Part shown: positions 1 to 9,761 of the stretch, in pieces
Numbering within the stretch: position 1 is the first letter of the stretch
Layout of the letters: each line of letters starts with the position of its first letter
NCBI GenBank assembly: GCA_003251535.1
Contig: QKFD01000108.1
Location: 1 to 64,000, forward strand
Direction: 5' to 3'
DNA from: Chromatiales bacterium
Lineage (GTDB): Bacteria; Pseudomonadota; Gammaproteobacteria; Thiohalomonadales; Thiohalomonadaceae
Length of the DNA: 64,000 nucleotides
Translations under genes and position numbers: made by a program
Notes under the pieces: model-generated
Seen by the model: the letters and a program-made list of their open reading frames with translations, nothing else
The model's database searches: none
Told to the model about the DNA's origin: nothing

Positions 1-821
1 ATGCCTTGTTCTATTCCTTGCTCGATTCCCTGTTGGATCCCTTGGCGCAGCCCCTCCTGCTTCCACTCGGCAGTCCAGCGCTTGACCCGTTCAGCCAGCA
101 TGGTGTGCATCTCCTGTAGCTCATAGGTTTGGCTCAGCTCCAGCTCGGGTAGGCGCCGAGGGAGCAGCACGCGGTTGAGCCAGACGGTGAAGGCCCTGCG
201 TAGAGAGTCTTGGGCCGGATCGTGCAACCACTCTAGCAGTCGGCCCAACACCTGCGCTATGTCCACGGGGGTGCGGCTATTCTCCAGGCCAAAGAGGGCC
301 GCCACCAGATTCCTCACCGCCGGCAGCGGATGGTGGGCATAGCGCCCCTCATCGAGCAGGAGATAGCGTAGCTGGGGTTGAAAGCGGGCGAGTCCGCTGG
401 GCAGCGACTCCTCCAGCAGCCCCGCCAGCTCGGTGCAGGCCCACCAGCGCGCCTCGCCGTTGTAGAGCACCAGGGGCAGCACTGGCGGCAGCCGCTCTCG
501 CGCCCCCGGTCGATCGCTGCGGATGAGCTGCTGGTAGAGCAGCCCCACATAGGTGAGCAGCCGCACCGCCATGAAGCGATCCACCGTGGCTTGGAACTCG
601 ATGAGCAGATAGAGGTAGAGCCAGCGGCCGCGGAAGCGGACCCGCCAGATGAGGTCCTCCTCCCGTCCGCGCAGGTCATCGCTGACAAAGCTGCCGGCCA
701 CCCGTTCCAGGGTGGTGAGGTCCAGCTCACTGACCCAGCCCTCCTCCACATAGCCACGCAACAGGTCCGCCACCATCTCGGGGTGGGAGAAGAGGAGTTT
801 GTAGCTGGCATCGTGCGACAT
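1..821 (-). CDS. Rpn family recombination-promoting nuclease / putative transposase (partial, C-terminus cut by window edge)
   Basis: The reading frame starts at 821 (MSHDASYKLLFSHPE) and stays open for about 273 codons to the window edge, so the stop lies outside. An N-terminal PD-(D/E)xK nuclease-like core is visible: Asp57 in DLIWRV and the hydrophobic strand ending E75-F-Q77 (LLIEFQ). The tail contains repeated GIEQG / GIQQG units, a hallmark of the Rpn (YhgA/RpnA) family. Family members are DNA endonucleases that raise RecA-independent recombination and often spread horizontally. Base composition resembles the neighbours, so recent transfer is not obvious. The family call rests on the core motif plus tail repeats; the exact substrate cannot be judged. 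Confidence 0.85.
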   Translation of the reverse strand, partial: MSHDASYKLLFSHPEMVADLLRGYVEEGWVSELDLTTLERVAGSFVSDDLRGREEDLIWRVRFRGRWLYLYLLIEFQATVDRFMAVRLLTYVGLLYQQLIRSDRPGARERLPPVLPLVLYNGEARWWACTELAGLLEESLPSGLARFQPQLRYLLLDEGRYAHHPLPAVRNLVAALFGLENSRTPVDIAQVLGRLLEWLHDPAQDSLRRAFTVWLNRVLLPRRLPELELSQTYELQEMHTMLAERVKRWTAEWKQEGLRQGIQQGIEQGIEQG

Positions 822-919
822 GACACTAAATAATATATGCCATGGAGATCATTATTTCCGCCCCAAGGGGCTGAGGCAGAGGGCGTGCTATTGGTGCCCG
901 CCTGGGGCGCCGGGGTGGA

Positions 920-2848
920 TCAGCGTGGCACCAGCACCCCACGGCCGTAGCTCGTTAGAACCACCCCGCCGGTCTGGTCGAAGGCGATACCGCTGATCCG
1001 TTTGCCAAGGGCATAGTGCTCCCACACCCCGTCTCGGCGCAGATGGAGCCCGCCCTCTTGGTCGCCGGCCGCCAGCGTGGTGCCAGAGAGGGCCAGCGCA
1101 GTGAGGGGGTGATCGGCCAGCTCCAGCGCCCCCTCTACGCCGTCGCGGTCGAGGGGGATGAGGCCGTGATCGGTGGCCAATAGCAGGCCTCCCGCGGCAT
1201 TGACGGCGAGTGCGTTGACCCGTCCAGCACCGCGCCAATGGAGCTGCCACTCCCCCGCCTCCAGGCGCCACACCTCCCGCTCCAGCGCCACCAGTAGCCG
1301 CTGCCTTTGGTCCACTGCCAGCGCCCGCACCGCCCCCTTGGGTAGTCCTGCCACCGGGGTGAGCCCCTCTTCCGGCCCGTCACTGACCCAGCGCCACAGC
1401 CCCTCTTCGCCCCCCAGCCAGAGGGCGCCAGCGTACTGTGCCAGCGCATGGATACGCCGCGCCAGCGGCTGGCCGCGGGAGAGTCGCTCCTGCCACTGGC
1501 CGTTTTGGTAGTGGAACAGCTCACCGTACCAACTGGCCACCCACGCCTCATCCTGAGCGATGACCGTGAAGGTGGAGAGGGCATTCAGCTTGTGGTTGAA
1601 CAGCTGGCGGTAGCGGGGGCTATCCAGCAGGGGCTTCGGCCCCGTTGGGGTCAGCCGCGCCAACTCATATTTGGTGAGCAGCCACACCTGCCCATCTGGG
1701 CCGGGTTGGGTGGCCAGGGCCGAGCTGTTGAACTGGGTCAGTGGCACCCAAGGTATCGGGGTCAAGCTGCTGGCCACCTCTCGGGCGGTCCGCTCCAGTT
1801 GGGTCGGTGCCAGCAGCCAGGCGACGCCGACGAGGGCGGCAAGGATGAGGGGCGGCAGCAGCTCAAAGGCGTAGGGGATCAGCCGCCGGCTGGTACCGAT
1901 GGGGGCCCGGCGCGGGGTGGTAACAACGGCAGAGCGGGGGCGGTCATAGACCGGCAGCAGGAAGGTGGCGTGGTAGTCGATCCCCGGCTGCTCCGCCTCC
2001 ACCAGCAGCTCCCAGTAGTAGACCCGCTCCCCCTCACCCCGTAGCTGATTAACCCACTCTGGGTTGGCAGGCAGATCCAGACGGATCTCCACCTCGCCAC
2101 TGTGGGACCGGACGGGGAGGGTGTGGCGTGTGCTGTGATGGACCACAGCGGAGTGGTGGCGCCGGCGTTTGCCGCCGCTGCGGACCACCTCGCTCCACTC
2201 CTCCACAAAACGTAGCTCCAGCTGTAGTTGGTCGAAGCGGTTGGGGGAGAAGTAGGCCCGCAGCGTCTCGCCAGGGGCGTATGGGAACTCGGCGAAGGCG
2301 AGGTGGCCCGCACCGAACTTGAGGTGCTGCCCCAGGCGATAGAGGAAATTTTTCACCATGAGCAGCAGGATGAGGTCGAACAGGCCAATGCCGAGCTGCA
2401 CCATCAGCCCCCCCTTGTTGCTGATAAAGGCCCACCAGTTGAAGGGGGTGAGGAAGATGGCCAGGAGCAGCGTCATGGCCAGCGTCGAGAGCCAACGGTT
2501 GGCCGCCGGGTCGTCGATACCGGCCGGGTCCCAGGGGTAGTCCAGCAGCCAAGGCCGGACCCCGGGGCGGCTGGCCAGCGCCGCCCGTCGGCGCCGTTGC
2601 AGGAGACCGGCTATGGAGTGGCTAAACAGCAGCACGCCCCCCATGGCGAAGGAGAGCCCCGCGGCGCCCACTACCCACAGCGGCGCGTGGACCTTGCCGG
2701 ACAGCGGGAGATAACCCAATCCCCCCAGCGCGAGGTAGCTGCCGATGGCGATGAAGGGGAGGGAGAAGAGCAGTGTGAACCAACCATAGCCCACCTGGGT
2801 GAGGCGGGATTGGGTTAACTGGATCCGTTTTGCCGCGCTGGCTGGCAT
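920..2848 (-). CDS. Membrane protein with C-terminal beta-propeller-like repeats, function unknown
   Basis: A 642-residue protein. The N-terminal half has hydrophobic segments near residues 20-45, 57-78, 120-140 and 145-165, then a soluble stretch (about 185-320) and another membrane segment near 330-350. The C-terminal part (about 365-642) consists of repeated units of the type LWLGGEEGLWRW, LLLATDHGLIPL and VVLTSYGRGVLVP, the spacing typical of two-component-regulator-propeller or WD-like blades. The likely arrangement is a membrane-anchored protein with an extracytoplasmic propeller, a design often used for ligand or protein binding. No catalytic motif was seen. It lies alone: the next gene upstream is divergent. 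Confidence 0.7.
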   Translation of the reverse strand: MPASAAKRIQLTQSRLTQVGYGWFTLLFSLPFIAIGSYLALGGLGYLPLSGKVHAPLWVVGAAGLSFAMGGVLLFSHSIAGLLQRRRRAALASRPGVRPWLLDYPWDPAGIDDPAANRWLSTLAMTLLLAIFLTPFNWWAFISNKGGLMVQLGIGLFDLILLLMVKNFLYRLGQHLKFGAGHLAFAEFPYAPGETLRAYFSPNRFDQLQLELRFVEEWSEVVRSGGKRRRHHSAVVHHSTRHTLPVRSHSGEVEIRLDLPANPEWVNQLRGEGERVYYWELLVEAEQPGIDYHATFLLPVYDRPRSAVVTTPRRAPIGTSRRLIPYAFELLPPLILAALVGVAWLLAPTQLERTAREVASSLTPIPWVPLTQFNSSALATQPGPDGQVWLLTKYELARLTPTGPKPLLDSPRYRQLFNHKLNALSTFTVIAQDEAWVASWYGELFHYQNGQWQERLSRGQPLARRIHALAQYAGALWLGGEEGLWRWVSDGPEEGLTPVAGLPKGAVRALAVDQRQRLLVALEREVWRLEAGEWQLHWRGAGRVNALAVNAAGGLLLATDHGLIPLDRDGVEGALELADHPLTALALSGTTLAAGDQEGGLHLRRDGVWEHYALGKRISGIAFDQTGGVVLTSYGRGVLVPR

Positions 2849-3303
2849 GGCGTCTCCCCTCTGGTGACGGTGGGTGCCGGGTGGTGGGATCGTCGGGTTA
2901 CGCTGGGCGAACGCCGACCTATCAAAATTCCGTGGGTCCTATGGTACCCAGGTGGGCTTGTGGAAGGGTTGATCAGTCGGTCGAGTGAGCACCGCGTAAG
3001 CCGACAACTGCCCGCCAGGACACCGCGCTCTCAGTGCTTATTACCCATCGTCTAGCGTGTCCACCAAGCCCGCCGCGGCCGGTAATCAAATAATTCTCTG
3101 CTCCCTGGAGCGGTTCAACGCCCCCCACGCCCTCTCAGCTATCCAGCTTCTCCCCGAAGACAACTGGGTCCGTTGGGCCGATCCCTTTGGCCCTCAGCGC
3201 CGCTGGGTCGCTGACCGTGATGTGCTGGCTGGGGTGGCGGGCAGCGGGCCAAGCTGGTTATGCTTCCCGGGTATCGCGCCAACGCTCCAGGAGGAGGCCA
3301 GTG
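2849..3303. other. Intergenic region with one REP-like palindrome
   Basis: About 455 bases between divergent genes. At 2891-2919 an imperfect palindrome has arms GTCGG (2892-2896) and CCGAC (2914-2918), resembling small interspersed palindromes common between genes of GC-rich gammaproteobacteria. A 63-codon open frame at 2864-3055 shows no recognisable protein features and is not called. A strong Shine-Dalgarno purine run (GGAGGAGG, near 3290) precedes the ATG at 3304. Promoters for both flanking genes should lie here, but no clear -35/-10 pair stands out. Confidence 0.4.
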
Positions 3304-3867
3304 ATGGGTCGTCGCTCTCTGCTTATCTTTGCCACGCTGGCCATGGGGGCGGTGAGCCTCGGGGCCACTGCCTACCCCTTAGTGCAGACCCTTCGCCCCT
3401 CCGCTCGGGCACTCGATGACTCTATCGTCCAGTTAGATCTGCCGGAGTTGGTCAGCGGTGTGGTCTACAGCCTCGATGTGCATGGGGTGCCGCTGCTGCT
3501 GCTACGGCCCAATGAGGCGCAACGGGCGGCCATCACCGAGCTGGATGACAAGGTGTGGGATAGTCGCTCCATGGCCTACCACGAGGCGCTGGGCGCCTAC
3601 GCCTACTGGGGGCTCACTCGCTATAGGCTAGTGGAGGAGCATCACGCCGAGCCGCTGCCATGGGAGAGGGCGGAGATGCGGTGGTTGGGGGGCTATGTGG
3701 AGTCGCCGTGGGGCGGCAGTAGTTATGACTATGCCGGGCGAGCCATTAAAGAGTGGCGCTATACCTATGACGGTTTTGCTTATTCCCACCCCGTGCCCAA
3801 CCTGCGGACTCCTTCAGTATTGGCGATGGAGGGGGGCCGCCTGTTGGTCTCCATCTACCAGCGGTGA
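3304..3867 (+). CDS. Rieske-like (PetA-type) protein lacking all [2Fe-2S] ligands
   Basis: A 187-residue protein starting at the ATG that follows GGAGGAGG; an in-frame start at 3187 would add 39 residues with no family match. The N-terminus (MGRRSLLIFATLAMGAVSLG) is a basic/hydrophobic anchor as in ubiquinol-cytochrome c reductase iron-sulfur subunits, and the next stretch (TLRPSARALDDSIVQLDLPE) matches the Rieske neck and first strands. The two cluster loops align by position but are replaced: CTHLGC becomes YAYWGL (99-104) and CPCHGSxYD becomes SPWGGSSYD (134-142). The strand after the second loop (AGRAIK ... LRTPSVLAMEGGRLLVS) is conserved. There is no cysteine in the protein. No petB/petC genes are adjacent. 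It probably does not carry a cluster; a structural or regulatory role is inference. Confidence 0.75.
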   Translation: MGRRSLLIFATLAMGAVSLGATAYPLVQTLRPSARALDDSIVQLDLPELVSGVVYSLDVHGVPLLLLRPNEAQRAAITELDDKVWDSRSMAYHEALGAYAYWGLTRYRLVEEHHAEPLPWERAEMRWLGGYVESPWGGSSYDYAGRAIKEWRYTYDGFAYSHPVPNLRTPSVLAMEGGRLLVSIYQR

Positions 3868-4009
3868 ACCAACCGGTCGTGGTGCTGGCCTGGGCCTTTG
3901 TCATCTCGCGCTGGGCACATCATCCACACCTCCTATAACAACGTGCGGCACACGGGTGGTGTGCCTTCATGGTCGGCGGGCGGTGTTGCTGGGGCGGTGG
4001 GGGCGCCTA

Positions 4010-4525
4010 TCAAAGGGCCATGCTACAGGGGTGGGCCGGGCGCGCCAGCGCCGCCCCGCCACTGCGTAGGCAGGCGAGGCGTGGGCGCTGGGGGCAGACC
4101 CGCTCAATGGCCGCCAGCTGCGCCTTGGCCCGGCCCTCACTCACCGTGCCGGTGAGTAGGGGCAGCGCCGCACGGTCGCGCAGGGTGGCCTGGATGGAGA
4201 AGATGAAGCCGTCGTCGAGGTCCCAGCGGGAGACGATGCCGATGTGGCAGATCTCCGCCACGGGGTAGTAGCGCACGCGGGTCAGCCCCAGATAGCGGGC
4301 GCGGACCTGGATCCCCGCGCCATCGATCACCACCTGGCGGCGCGGGGTGAAGAGGGCGGCGGTGGCCAGCAGCGCCATGGCGCCATCCAGCAGCAGCACC
4401 ACGGCGTGGAGGCGCGGATCGTGGTGGGCGATGGCCCGGGTGACGGCAAACAGGGTGGCGGCGCCTATCGCCAGCAGCAGCTGTTGGTCGCCACCGCCTT
4501 GATCCAGGGTCACTACACGCTCCAT
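4010..4525 (-). CDS. Small membrane protein with PH-like domain, unknown function
   Basis: A 171-residue protein. Two adjacent hydrophobic segments near residues 14-30 and 41-60 form a likely hairpin in the membrane. After it, strands such as RRQVVIDGAGIQVRARYLG and VRYYPVAEICHIGIV resemble the beta-strand pattern of bacterial PH-like (YdbS/DUF304-type) domains that sit beside a membrane hairpin. The C-terminus is Cys- and Ala-rich and has no family features. It lies downstream of glmS on the same strand but separated by about 240 bases and a strong inverted repeat, so it is likely transcribed separately. Function cannot be inferred. Confidence 0.6.
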   Translation of the reverse strand: MERVVTLDQGGGDQQLLLAIGAATLFAVTRAIAHHDPRLHAVVLLLDGAMALLATAALFTPRRQVVIDGAGIQVRARYLGLTRVRYYPVAEICHIGIVSRWDLDDGFIFSIQATLRDRAALPLLTGTVSEGRAKAQLAAIERVCPQRPRLACLRSGGAALARPAHPCSMAL

Positions 4526-4721
4526 GGTCTACTCCTTGTGCCAACGCCCTTAGTGGGCTGGATGGGCCGTCCTCAGCCACGGTTAGCCGGCCTCCGTAGG
4601 TGGGGCAGGATATTAAACGATCCGCCTATGCGATGGTGTGATCCCCGCGGCAGGGGGCATTGTGGCGGGGCGGCGGAGGGGGTGCAGTGGCGTCTGTCAC
4701 CCACTGCTGGCGAAGGGGGGA

Positions 4722-4753
4722 GCGGGGCGCCCAGACCGTGGTTAGCGCCCCGC
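4722..4753 (-). terminator. Inverted repeat downstream of glmS, probable terminator
   Basis: Perfect 9-bp arms GCGGGGCGC (4722-4730) and GCGCCCCGC (4745-4753) with a 14-base loop, just after the glmS stop codon at 4764. No T-run follows, so it may act with Rho or only stabilise the mRNA end. Confidence 0.45.
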
Positions 4754-4763
4754 CAGAGGGCGG

Positions 4764-6596
4764 TTACTCCACCGTCACCGACTTGGCCAGGTTGCGTGGT
4801 TGGTCCACATCGGTCCCCTTGAGGACTGCCACGTGGTAGGCGAGCAGCTGGAGCGGGATGGTGTAGAGGATGGCGGAGATCCCCGCCTCGACATGGCCGA
4901 CATCCATGACGTGGAGCCCCGGTTCCGAGACCAGTGGCACGCCGTCGTCGGCAAAGACGTAGAGCTGGCCGCCGCGCGCCCGCACCTCCTCCAGGTTGGA
5001 GCGCAGCTTCTCCAGCAGGGCGTTGTTGGGGGCCACCGCCACCACCGGCATCTCACTATCCACCAGGGCGAGGGGGCCGTGCTTCAACTCCCCGGCCGGG
5101 TAGGCCTCGGCGTGGATATAGGAGATCTCCTTCAGCTTCAGCGCCCCCTCTAGGGCGATGGGGTAGTGGGGGCCGCGGCCGAGGAAGAGGGTGTGGTGTT
5201 TGTCGGCGAAGGCGGCGGCGGTCTCGTTGATCAAGGGATCCAACAGCAACACCTGCTCCACCCGACGCGGCAGGGTGGCCAGCTGGTTGACCAGCTCCGC
5301 CTCCTGCTCTGCACTGGTGCGGTGGCGCCGTCCCACCGCCAACACCACCAGCATCAGCGCCACCAGCTGGGTGGTGAAGGCCTTGGTGGAGGCGACCCCG
5401 ATCTCCGGGCCGGCGCGGGTCATGAGGGTGAGGTCCGCCTCCCGTACCAGGGAGCTTTCTGGCACGTTGCAGACCGCCAAGGTGTGGGCGAAGCCGGACC
5501 GTTTGGCCTGGCGCAGGGCGGCCAGGGTGTCGGCGGTCTCGCCCGACTGGGAGATGGCGATGAGCAGGGTGGCCGGCTCCACCACCACCTGGCGGTAGCG
5601 AAACTCGCTGGCCACCTCCACGGTGCAGGGGATCCCCGCCACCGCCTCAAACCAGTAGCGGGCCACCAGGCCGGCGTGCCAGCTGGTGCCGCAGGCGACG
5701 ATGTAGATGCGGCGGGTGGCGTCGAGCGCCGCCTTGGCGGCGGGGCCAAACGCCTCTTCAAACACCCGCCCATGGCCGATGCGCCCCTCCAGGGTCTCGG
5801 CGATGGCGCGTGGTTGTTCGTAGATCTCCTTCAGCATGTAGTGGCGATACTCGCCCCGCTCCACTGCGTCGGCGTTGAGTTCGCTCTCGCGGATGGGGCG
5901 CTCCACCGCGCTGCCGTGGTGGTCGTAGATCGTCACCCCCTCCCGGGTGATGTCGGCCACGTCGCCCTCCTCCAGGAAGATGAAGCGGCGGGTCACCGGC
6001 AGCAGCGCCGCCACATCGGAGGCGACAAAGTGCTCGCCGATGCCGATGCCGATCACCAGCGGCGCCCCACTGCGGGCCACGACGATCCGCTCCGGCTGCT
6101 CTTTGGCGATGGCGGCGACGGCGTAGGCGCCGCGTAGGTCGTGCACGGTGTGGCGCAGGGCGGTGTAGAGATCGAGGCCATCGCTCAGATAGCGGTGCAG
6201 CTGGTGGGCGATCACCTCGGTGTCGGTGTCGGAGGCGAACTCGTAGCCGGCGGCCAGCTGCCCCTGGCGCAGCTCATCGTGGTTCTCGATGATGCCGTTG
6301 TGGACCACCGCCACCGCGTCGCGGCAGAGGTGAGGGTGGGCGTTGCGCTCATTGGGCTGGCCGTGGGTGGCCCAACGGGTGTGGGCGATGCCGATGCGGC
6401 CATGCAGCTGGTTGGCGGTCACCGCCTGGACGAGGCCGGTCACCTTGCCGATGGTGCGCAGGCGTTCGATGAGCCCCGCGCCATCGAGGACGGCGACGCC
6501 GGCCGAGTCATAGCCGCGATACTCCAGGCGCCGCAACCCCTCCAGCAGGATGGGGACCACATCACGCTCGGCAACTGCACCGACGATTCCGCACAT
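4764..6596 (-). CDS. glmS: Glutamine--fructose-6-phosphate aminotransferase (isomerizing)
   Basis: Makes glucosamine-6-phosphate from fructose-6-phosphate and glutamine, the first committed step to UDP-GlcNAc. The 610 residues match the usual length (about 609). After Met1 comes the N-terminal nucleophile Cys2 ([20 protein letters not shown]), then [12 protein letters not shown] typical of class II glutamine amidotransferases. Two SIS isomerase domains follow, with [22 protein letters not shown] and a C-terminus ending [11 protein letters not shown], the standard GlmS tail. It lies 45 bases downstream of glmU on the same strand, the classical glmUS operon. No glmS ribozyme-like leader is expected in gammaproteobacteria and none was seen. 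Confidence 0.98.
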   Translation of the reverse strand: MCGIVGAVAERDVVPILLEGLRRLEYRGYDSAGVAVLDGAGLIERLRTIGKVTGLVQAVTANQLHGRIGIAHTRWATHGQPNERNAHPHLCRDAVAVVHNGIIENHDELRQGQLAAGYEFASDTDTEVIAHQLHRYLSDGLDLYTALRHTVHDLRGAYAVAAIAKEQPERIVVARSGAPLVIGIGIGEHFVASDVAALLPVTRRFIFLEEGDVADITREGVTIYDHHGSAVERPIRESELNADAVERGEYRHYMLKEIYEQPRAIAETLEGRIGHGRVFEEAFGPAAKAALDATRRIYIVACGTSWHAGLVARYWFEAVAGIPCTVEVASEFRYRQVVVEPATLLIAISQSGETADTLAALRQAKRSGFAHTLAVCNVPESSLVREADLTLMTRAGPEIGVASTKAFTTQLVALMLVVLAVGRRHRTSAEQEAELVNQLATLPRRVEQVLLLDPLINETAAAFADKHHTLFLGRGPHYPIALEGALKLKEISYIHAEAYPAGELKHGPLALVDSEMPVVAVAPNNALLEKLRSNLEEVRARGGQLYVFADDGVPLVSEPGLHVMDVGHVEAGISAILYTIPLQLLAYHVAVLKGTDVDQPRNLAKSVTVE

Positions 6597-6641
6597 TGGG
6601 TAGCCTCGCTCTAGGTTTCAGGCACAAAGGGGCCGGAGGGC

Positions 6642-8009
6642 TCAGGGTCTCCCCTTTACCGGCCGCTTCCAGCCGGGGAAGGTGAGCTGCTTGCTGCGAC
6701 TGAGGGTGAGTTCGTCTGCCGGGGCATCCTTGGTGATGGTGGAGCCGGCACCGATGGTGGCGCCGCTATGGACCGTCACCGGCGCCACCAGTTGGGTGTC
6801 AGAGCCGATAAATACGTCGTCGCCGATGGTGGTGCGGTGCTTGTTGGCACCGTCGTAGTTGCAGGTGATGGTGCCGGCGCCGATGTTGACCCGCTGCCCC
6901 ATGCTGGTATCGCCGATGTAGGCCAGGTGGTTGACCTTGGAGCCGTGGCCGATGGTGGACTTTTTCACCTCGACAAAGTTGCCGATGTGGGCCGCCTCGC
7001 CGATCTCGCTCTCGGGACGGATGCGGGCGTAGGGGCCGATGCGGGCCGCCGGGCCGATGCGGGCCTGCTCGATGTGGCAGAACGGCTGTATCTGGCTGCC
7101 ACTGCCGATCTCGGCATCTTTGATGACGCAGTGGGCGCCGATGGTCACCCCATCCCCCAGTACCACCCGCCCCTCCAGCACCACGTTGACGTCGATGGTG
7201 CAGTCGCGCCCCACGGTCAGCTCGCCCCGCAGGTCGAAGCGCTGGGGATCGCACAGGGTGAGCCCCTGGCGCAGCAGGGCCGCGGCCTGGCGCTGTTGGT
7301 AGTGGCGCTCCACCTCCGCCAGCTGTACCCGATCATTGATGCCCAGCACCTCCGCCGTCTCTGCCGGGGCGGTGGTGGCGATGGCGACCCCCTCCGCTGC
7401 GGCCATGGCGAAGATGTCGGTGAGGTAGAACTCACCCTGGGCGTTGGCGTTGTCCAGCCGGGCGAGATAGCTGCGCAGGCGGCTGGCCGGGATGGCGAGC
7501 AGGCCGGTGTTCACCTCGCGGATGGCCAGCTCCGCCCCCTGGGCATCCTTCTGTTCAACGATGCGCGCCACCTGCCCCTGTCCATCCCGCAGGATCCGCC
7601 CATAGCCAGTGGGGTCGGCCAGCTCGACGGTGAGGAGGGCGATGCCCGCCTCCGCGGCCGCCACCAACCGCTCCAGGGTGGTGCTGGCGATGAGCGGGAC
7701 ATCGCCGTAGAGCACCAGCAGCGTGCTCTCCTCCGCTACGCCGTCCATGGCCTGGGCCACTGCGTGGCCGGTACCGAGCTGCTGCGCCTGCTCCACCCAC
7801 CGCACCTCCAGGTCCGCCAGCTGCGCCTGCACCCGCGCGCCGCCGTGGCCGTAGACCACGTGGATGCGTTGGGGGGCGAGGGCGCGGGCGGTCTCGTAGA
7901 CATGGCGGAGTAGCGGGCGGCCGGCGATGGGGTGGAGTACCTTGGGCAGATCGGATCTCATCCGTGTGCCTTGGCCAGCGGCCAGGATGATCACTTCCAG
8001 TCGTCTCAT
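6642..8009 (-). CDS. glmU: Bifunctional UDP-GlcNAc pyrophosphorylase / GlcN-1-P acetyltransferase
   Basis: Catalyses the last two steps to UDP-GlcNAc: acetylation of glucosamine-1-phosphate and uridylylation. The N-terminal nucleotidyltransferase has the signature [17 protein letters not shown]; the C-terminal half is a left-handed beta-helix of hexapeptide repeats ([32 protein letters not shown]) with the [11 protein letters not shown] motif of the acetyltransferase site. Start chosen at the ATG at 8009 ([17 protein letters not shown]); a GTG at 8021 would add four residues. It is 455 residues, the normal length. First gene of the glmU-glmS operon. Confidence 0.98.
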   Translation of the reverse strand: MRRLEVIILAAGQGTRMRSDLPKVLHPIAGRPLLRHVYETARALAPQRIHVVYGHGGARVQAQLADLEVRWVEQAQQLGTGHAVAQAMDGVAEESTLLVLYGDVPLIASTTLERLVAAAEAGIALLTVELADPTGYGRILRDGQGQVARIVEQKDAQGAELAIREVNTGLLAIPASRLRSYLARLDNANAQGEFYLTDIFAMAAAEGVAIATTAPAETAEVLGINDRVQLAEVERHYQQRQAAALLRQGLTLCDPQRFDLRGELTVGRDCTIDVNVVLEGRVVLGDGVTIGAHCVIKDAEIGSGSQIQPFCHIEQARIGPAARIGPYARIRPESEIGEAAHIGNFVEVKKSTIGHGSKVNHLAYIGDTSMGQRVNIGAGTITCNYDGANKHRTTIGDDVFIGSDTQLVAPVTVHSGATIGAGSTITKDAPADELTLSRSKQLTFPGWKRPVKGRP

Positions 8010-8064
8010 GGGTAGATGCACCTGCTCTCGGGCGGGCTAGTAGGGGGGCGGCGGTGGCGCGGGA

Positions 8065-8541
8065 TCAGTGGAGCTGGGGCGGGGCTACGCCGTTGCGCAG
8101 CTCATCGGCCGTGGCATCGCGGATGCCTTTGATGGTGACGGCGAAGATCAGCGTCTTGCCGGCCAGCGGGTGGTTGCCGTCGAGGGTGACGGTGCCCCGA
8201 TCGACGTGGGTGACCCGCATGGTGAGCACCTCGCCATCTTCATTGTGGAACTCCGCCTCGGCCCCCAAGCGGCGATACTCCGGCGGGACATTTTCAATGA
8301 CGTCGGAAAAGGAGAGGGAGGGGTCCCAGGGGCCGAAGCCGTGCTCCGGTGGGACGGTGACATCGACCCGCTCGCCCTCGGCAAGGCCGCTGAGCGCCTG
8401 CTCGATGCCGCCGATCAGCGAACCACTGCCGTGCAGGTAGTCCACGGGGATCTCCACCGCCTCCAGCATGTTGTCCTGCTCGTCGCGGATGGTGTAGGTG
8501 ATGGAGACCACCTTGTTGGATTCGACGCGCTTGTCGCTCAT
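8065..8541 (-). CDS. SlyD-like FKBP-type peptidyl-prolyl cis-trans isomerase
   Basis: A 158-residue cytoplasmic FKBP. It begins VVSITYTIRDEQDNMLE, then PVDYLHGSGSLIGGIEQAL (FKBP active-site loop), and contains an insert-in-flap segment (about residues 70-130) with HVDRGTVTLDGNHPLAGKTL, the arrangement of SlyD/FkpB-type PPIases, which speed prolyl isomerisation and act as holdase chaperones. The histidine-rich metal-binding tail of E. coli SlyD is absent; the protein ends GVAPPQLH. It lies upstream of glmU on the same strand with about 55 bases between, so co-transcription is possible. Confidence 0.9.
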   Translation of the reverse strand: MSDKRVESNKVVSITYTIRDEQDNMLEAVEIPVDYLHGSGSLIGGIEQALSGLAEGERVDVTVPPEHGFGPWDPSLSFSDVIENVPPEYRRLGAEAEFHNEDGEVLTMRVTHVDRGTVTLDGNHPLAGKTLIFAVTIKGIRDATADELRNGVAPPQLH

Positions 8542-8622
8542 AACAGCTCTCCGGATGAAAGCTGGCCATTTTAGCAGCCCAGCCGGGGGCTAGGGCGGTT
8601 CACCGCCCCGCCTGGAGAGGCG

Positions 8623-9108
8623 TCAAGGGCGCCGGGTTGCAAAGCGGAAGGGGAACTGGATGCGCGCATCCCCCACCGCCAGCTCCACCACGGCCTCCCA
8701 CAACATGGTGCTGCGGCTACAGATCGGCAGCATCGCCTCGCCGCTGAGCTGGTGAGGGAGGGCACCGGCGGTGAGGGGGAAGCGGTTGATCCCCATATCC
8801 ATATCGAGGCCGGTGAAGCGCAGGGTGGCGCGATTCACCGTATCCAGCCCCTCCAGGGTCACCCGCGCTTGGAGGGGCTGCATGGGTAGCAGCGGGGTGG
8901 GGGCGAGGGCCAGGGTGACGGCGCGCCCATCGGCCAGGGCGCTGCGGCACGGCCCTTGGTTGAGATCGCAGCTCGACAGCGGCGCTACCACCGCGGCGGG
9001 CTCGCTGTCGGTGAGGCGATCCCCCCACAGGCTCACCGCAAAGGCGGCGGCGATGGCCACAAACAGGCCGAGGGTCGGGAGTAGTTGGTTTGCAGGTTTC
9101 ACGTCCAC
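8623..9108 (-). CDS. Single-pass membrane protein, periplasmic domain, unknown function
   Basis: A 161-residue protein with one N-terminal membrane segment (about residues 9-27) and a periplasmic domain with no catalytic motif. Features seen: a Cys pair in SSCDLNQGPC, a Met-rich stretch in GLDMDMGINRFPL, and a third Cys in LPICSRSTMLWEAVVEL, near the C-terminal strands. The hydrophobic anchor followed by a beta domain with Met and Cys is reminiscent of FixH/YtkA-like or copper-related periplasmic proteins, but this is only resemblance. It lies about 80 bases upstream of the SlyD-like gene on the same strand. Confidence 0.65.
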   Translation of the reverse strand: MDVKPANQLLPTLGLFVAIAAAFAVSLWGDRLTDSEPAAVVAPLSSCDLNQGPCRSALADGRAVTLALAPTPLLPMQPLQARVTLEGLDTVNRATLRFTGLDMDMGINRFPLTAGALPHQLSGEAMLPICSRSTMLWEAVVELAVGDARIQFPFRFATRRP

Positions 9109-9373
9109 GTTGGACCTTTATCTGCGCCGGTCGGTTGCACCCGCCTGCTAGGCCACCACTGCTGGGGCCGAGTGGGGGCAGCCCTTCCGCGCTAGAGTGT
9201 GAACAGTGTCACGGATAGGCCACGATTAAACCATGTTCTTGCTTCTATTTCCCTCACTGAACCACTGCCTAATGGTATTCCACGGTCGCGGCGGGGGGTG
9301 ACTAGACCGCTTCACCTTGGATAATCCAAACTTGCGCTCTGCACATTGTTAGCCAACCTACAAGGAGCCTCCC

Positions 9374-9760
9374 ATGCAGCGAGAGATCATCGCCACCGAC
9401 CACGCCCCCAAGGCCATCGGCACCTACTCCCAGGCGGTCAAGGTCGGGGATACCGTCTACCTCTCCGGCCAGATCCCGCTGGTACCCGAGACCATGGAGT
9501 TGGTGGGCGAGGCGATGGAGGCGCAGGTGCGCCAGGTGTTCGACAACCTCAAGGCGGTGGCGGAGGCGGCCGGCGGCAGCCTGGCCGATCTGGTCAAGCT
9601 CAATATCTTCCTCACCGATCTCTCCCACTTCGCCCTGGTCAACCAGGTGATGGCCAGCTACTTCGCTGAACCCTATCCGGCCCGGGCCGCTATCGGGGTC
9701 GCCGCTCTACCGCGCGGGGCGGCGGTGGAGATGGATGGGGTGATGGTGCTCAGTCGCTGA
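9374..9760 (+). CDS. ridA: RidA family reactive intermediate/imine deaminase
   Basis: Hydrolyses 2-aminoacrylate and other enamine/imine intermediates from PLP enzymes, protecting against their damage. The 128-residue protein has the full RidA pattern: [26 protein letters not shown] at the N-terminus, [17 protein letters not shown] in the middle, and [21 protein letters not shown] at the end, where the Arg of PARAA is the catalytic/substrate-binding arginine and the C-terminal Glu is present. A clear AAGGAG lies 7 bases before the ATG. One base separates it from the cyclase gene, so it heads a multigene operon. Confidence 0.96.
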   Translation: MQREIIATDHAPKAIGTYSQAVKVGDTVYLSGQIPLVPETMELVGEAMEAQVRQVFDNLKAVAEAAGGSLADLVKLNIFLTDLSHFALVNQVMASYFAEPYPARAAIGVAALPRGAAVEMDGVMVLSR

Positions 9761-9761
9761 T

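Noticed and set aside
2864-3055. 63-codon frame before the Rieske-like gene
   Set aside because: No recognisable motif, no good ribosome-binding site, and it includes a REP-like palindrome.
3304-3867. Frameshift or sequencing-error explanation for missing Rieske ligands
   Set aside because: The frame is continuous, flanking conserved strands remain in register on both sides of each loop, and the loops have normal length.
5166-6137. 323-codon open frame opposite glmS, and similar long antisense frames opposite glmU (6768-7913) and other genes
   Set aside because: They lie fully inside strongly supported genes and have the His/Gly/Gln/Arg-rich composition typical of shadow frames in GC-rich DNA.
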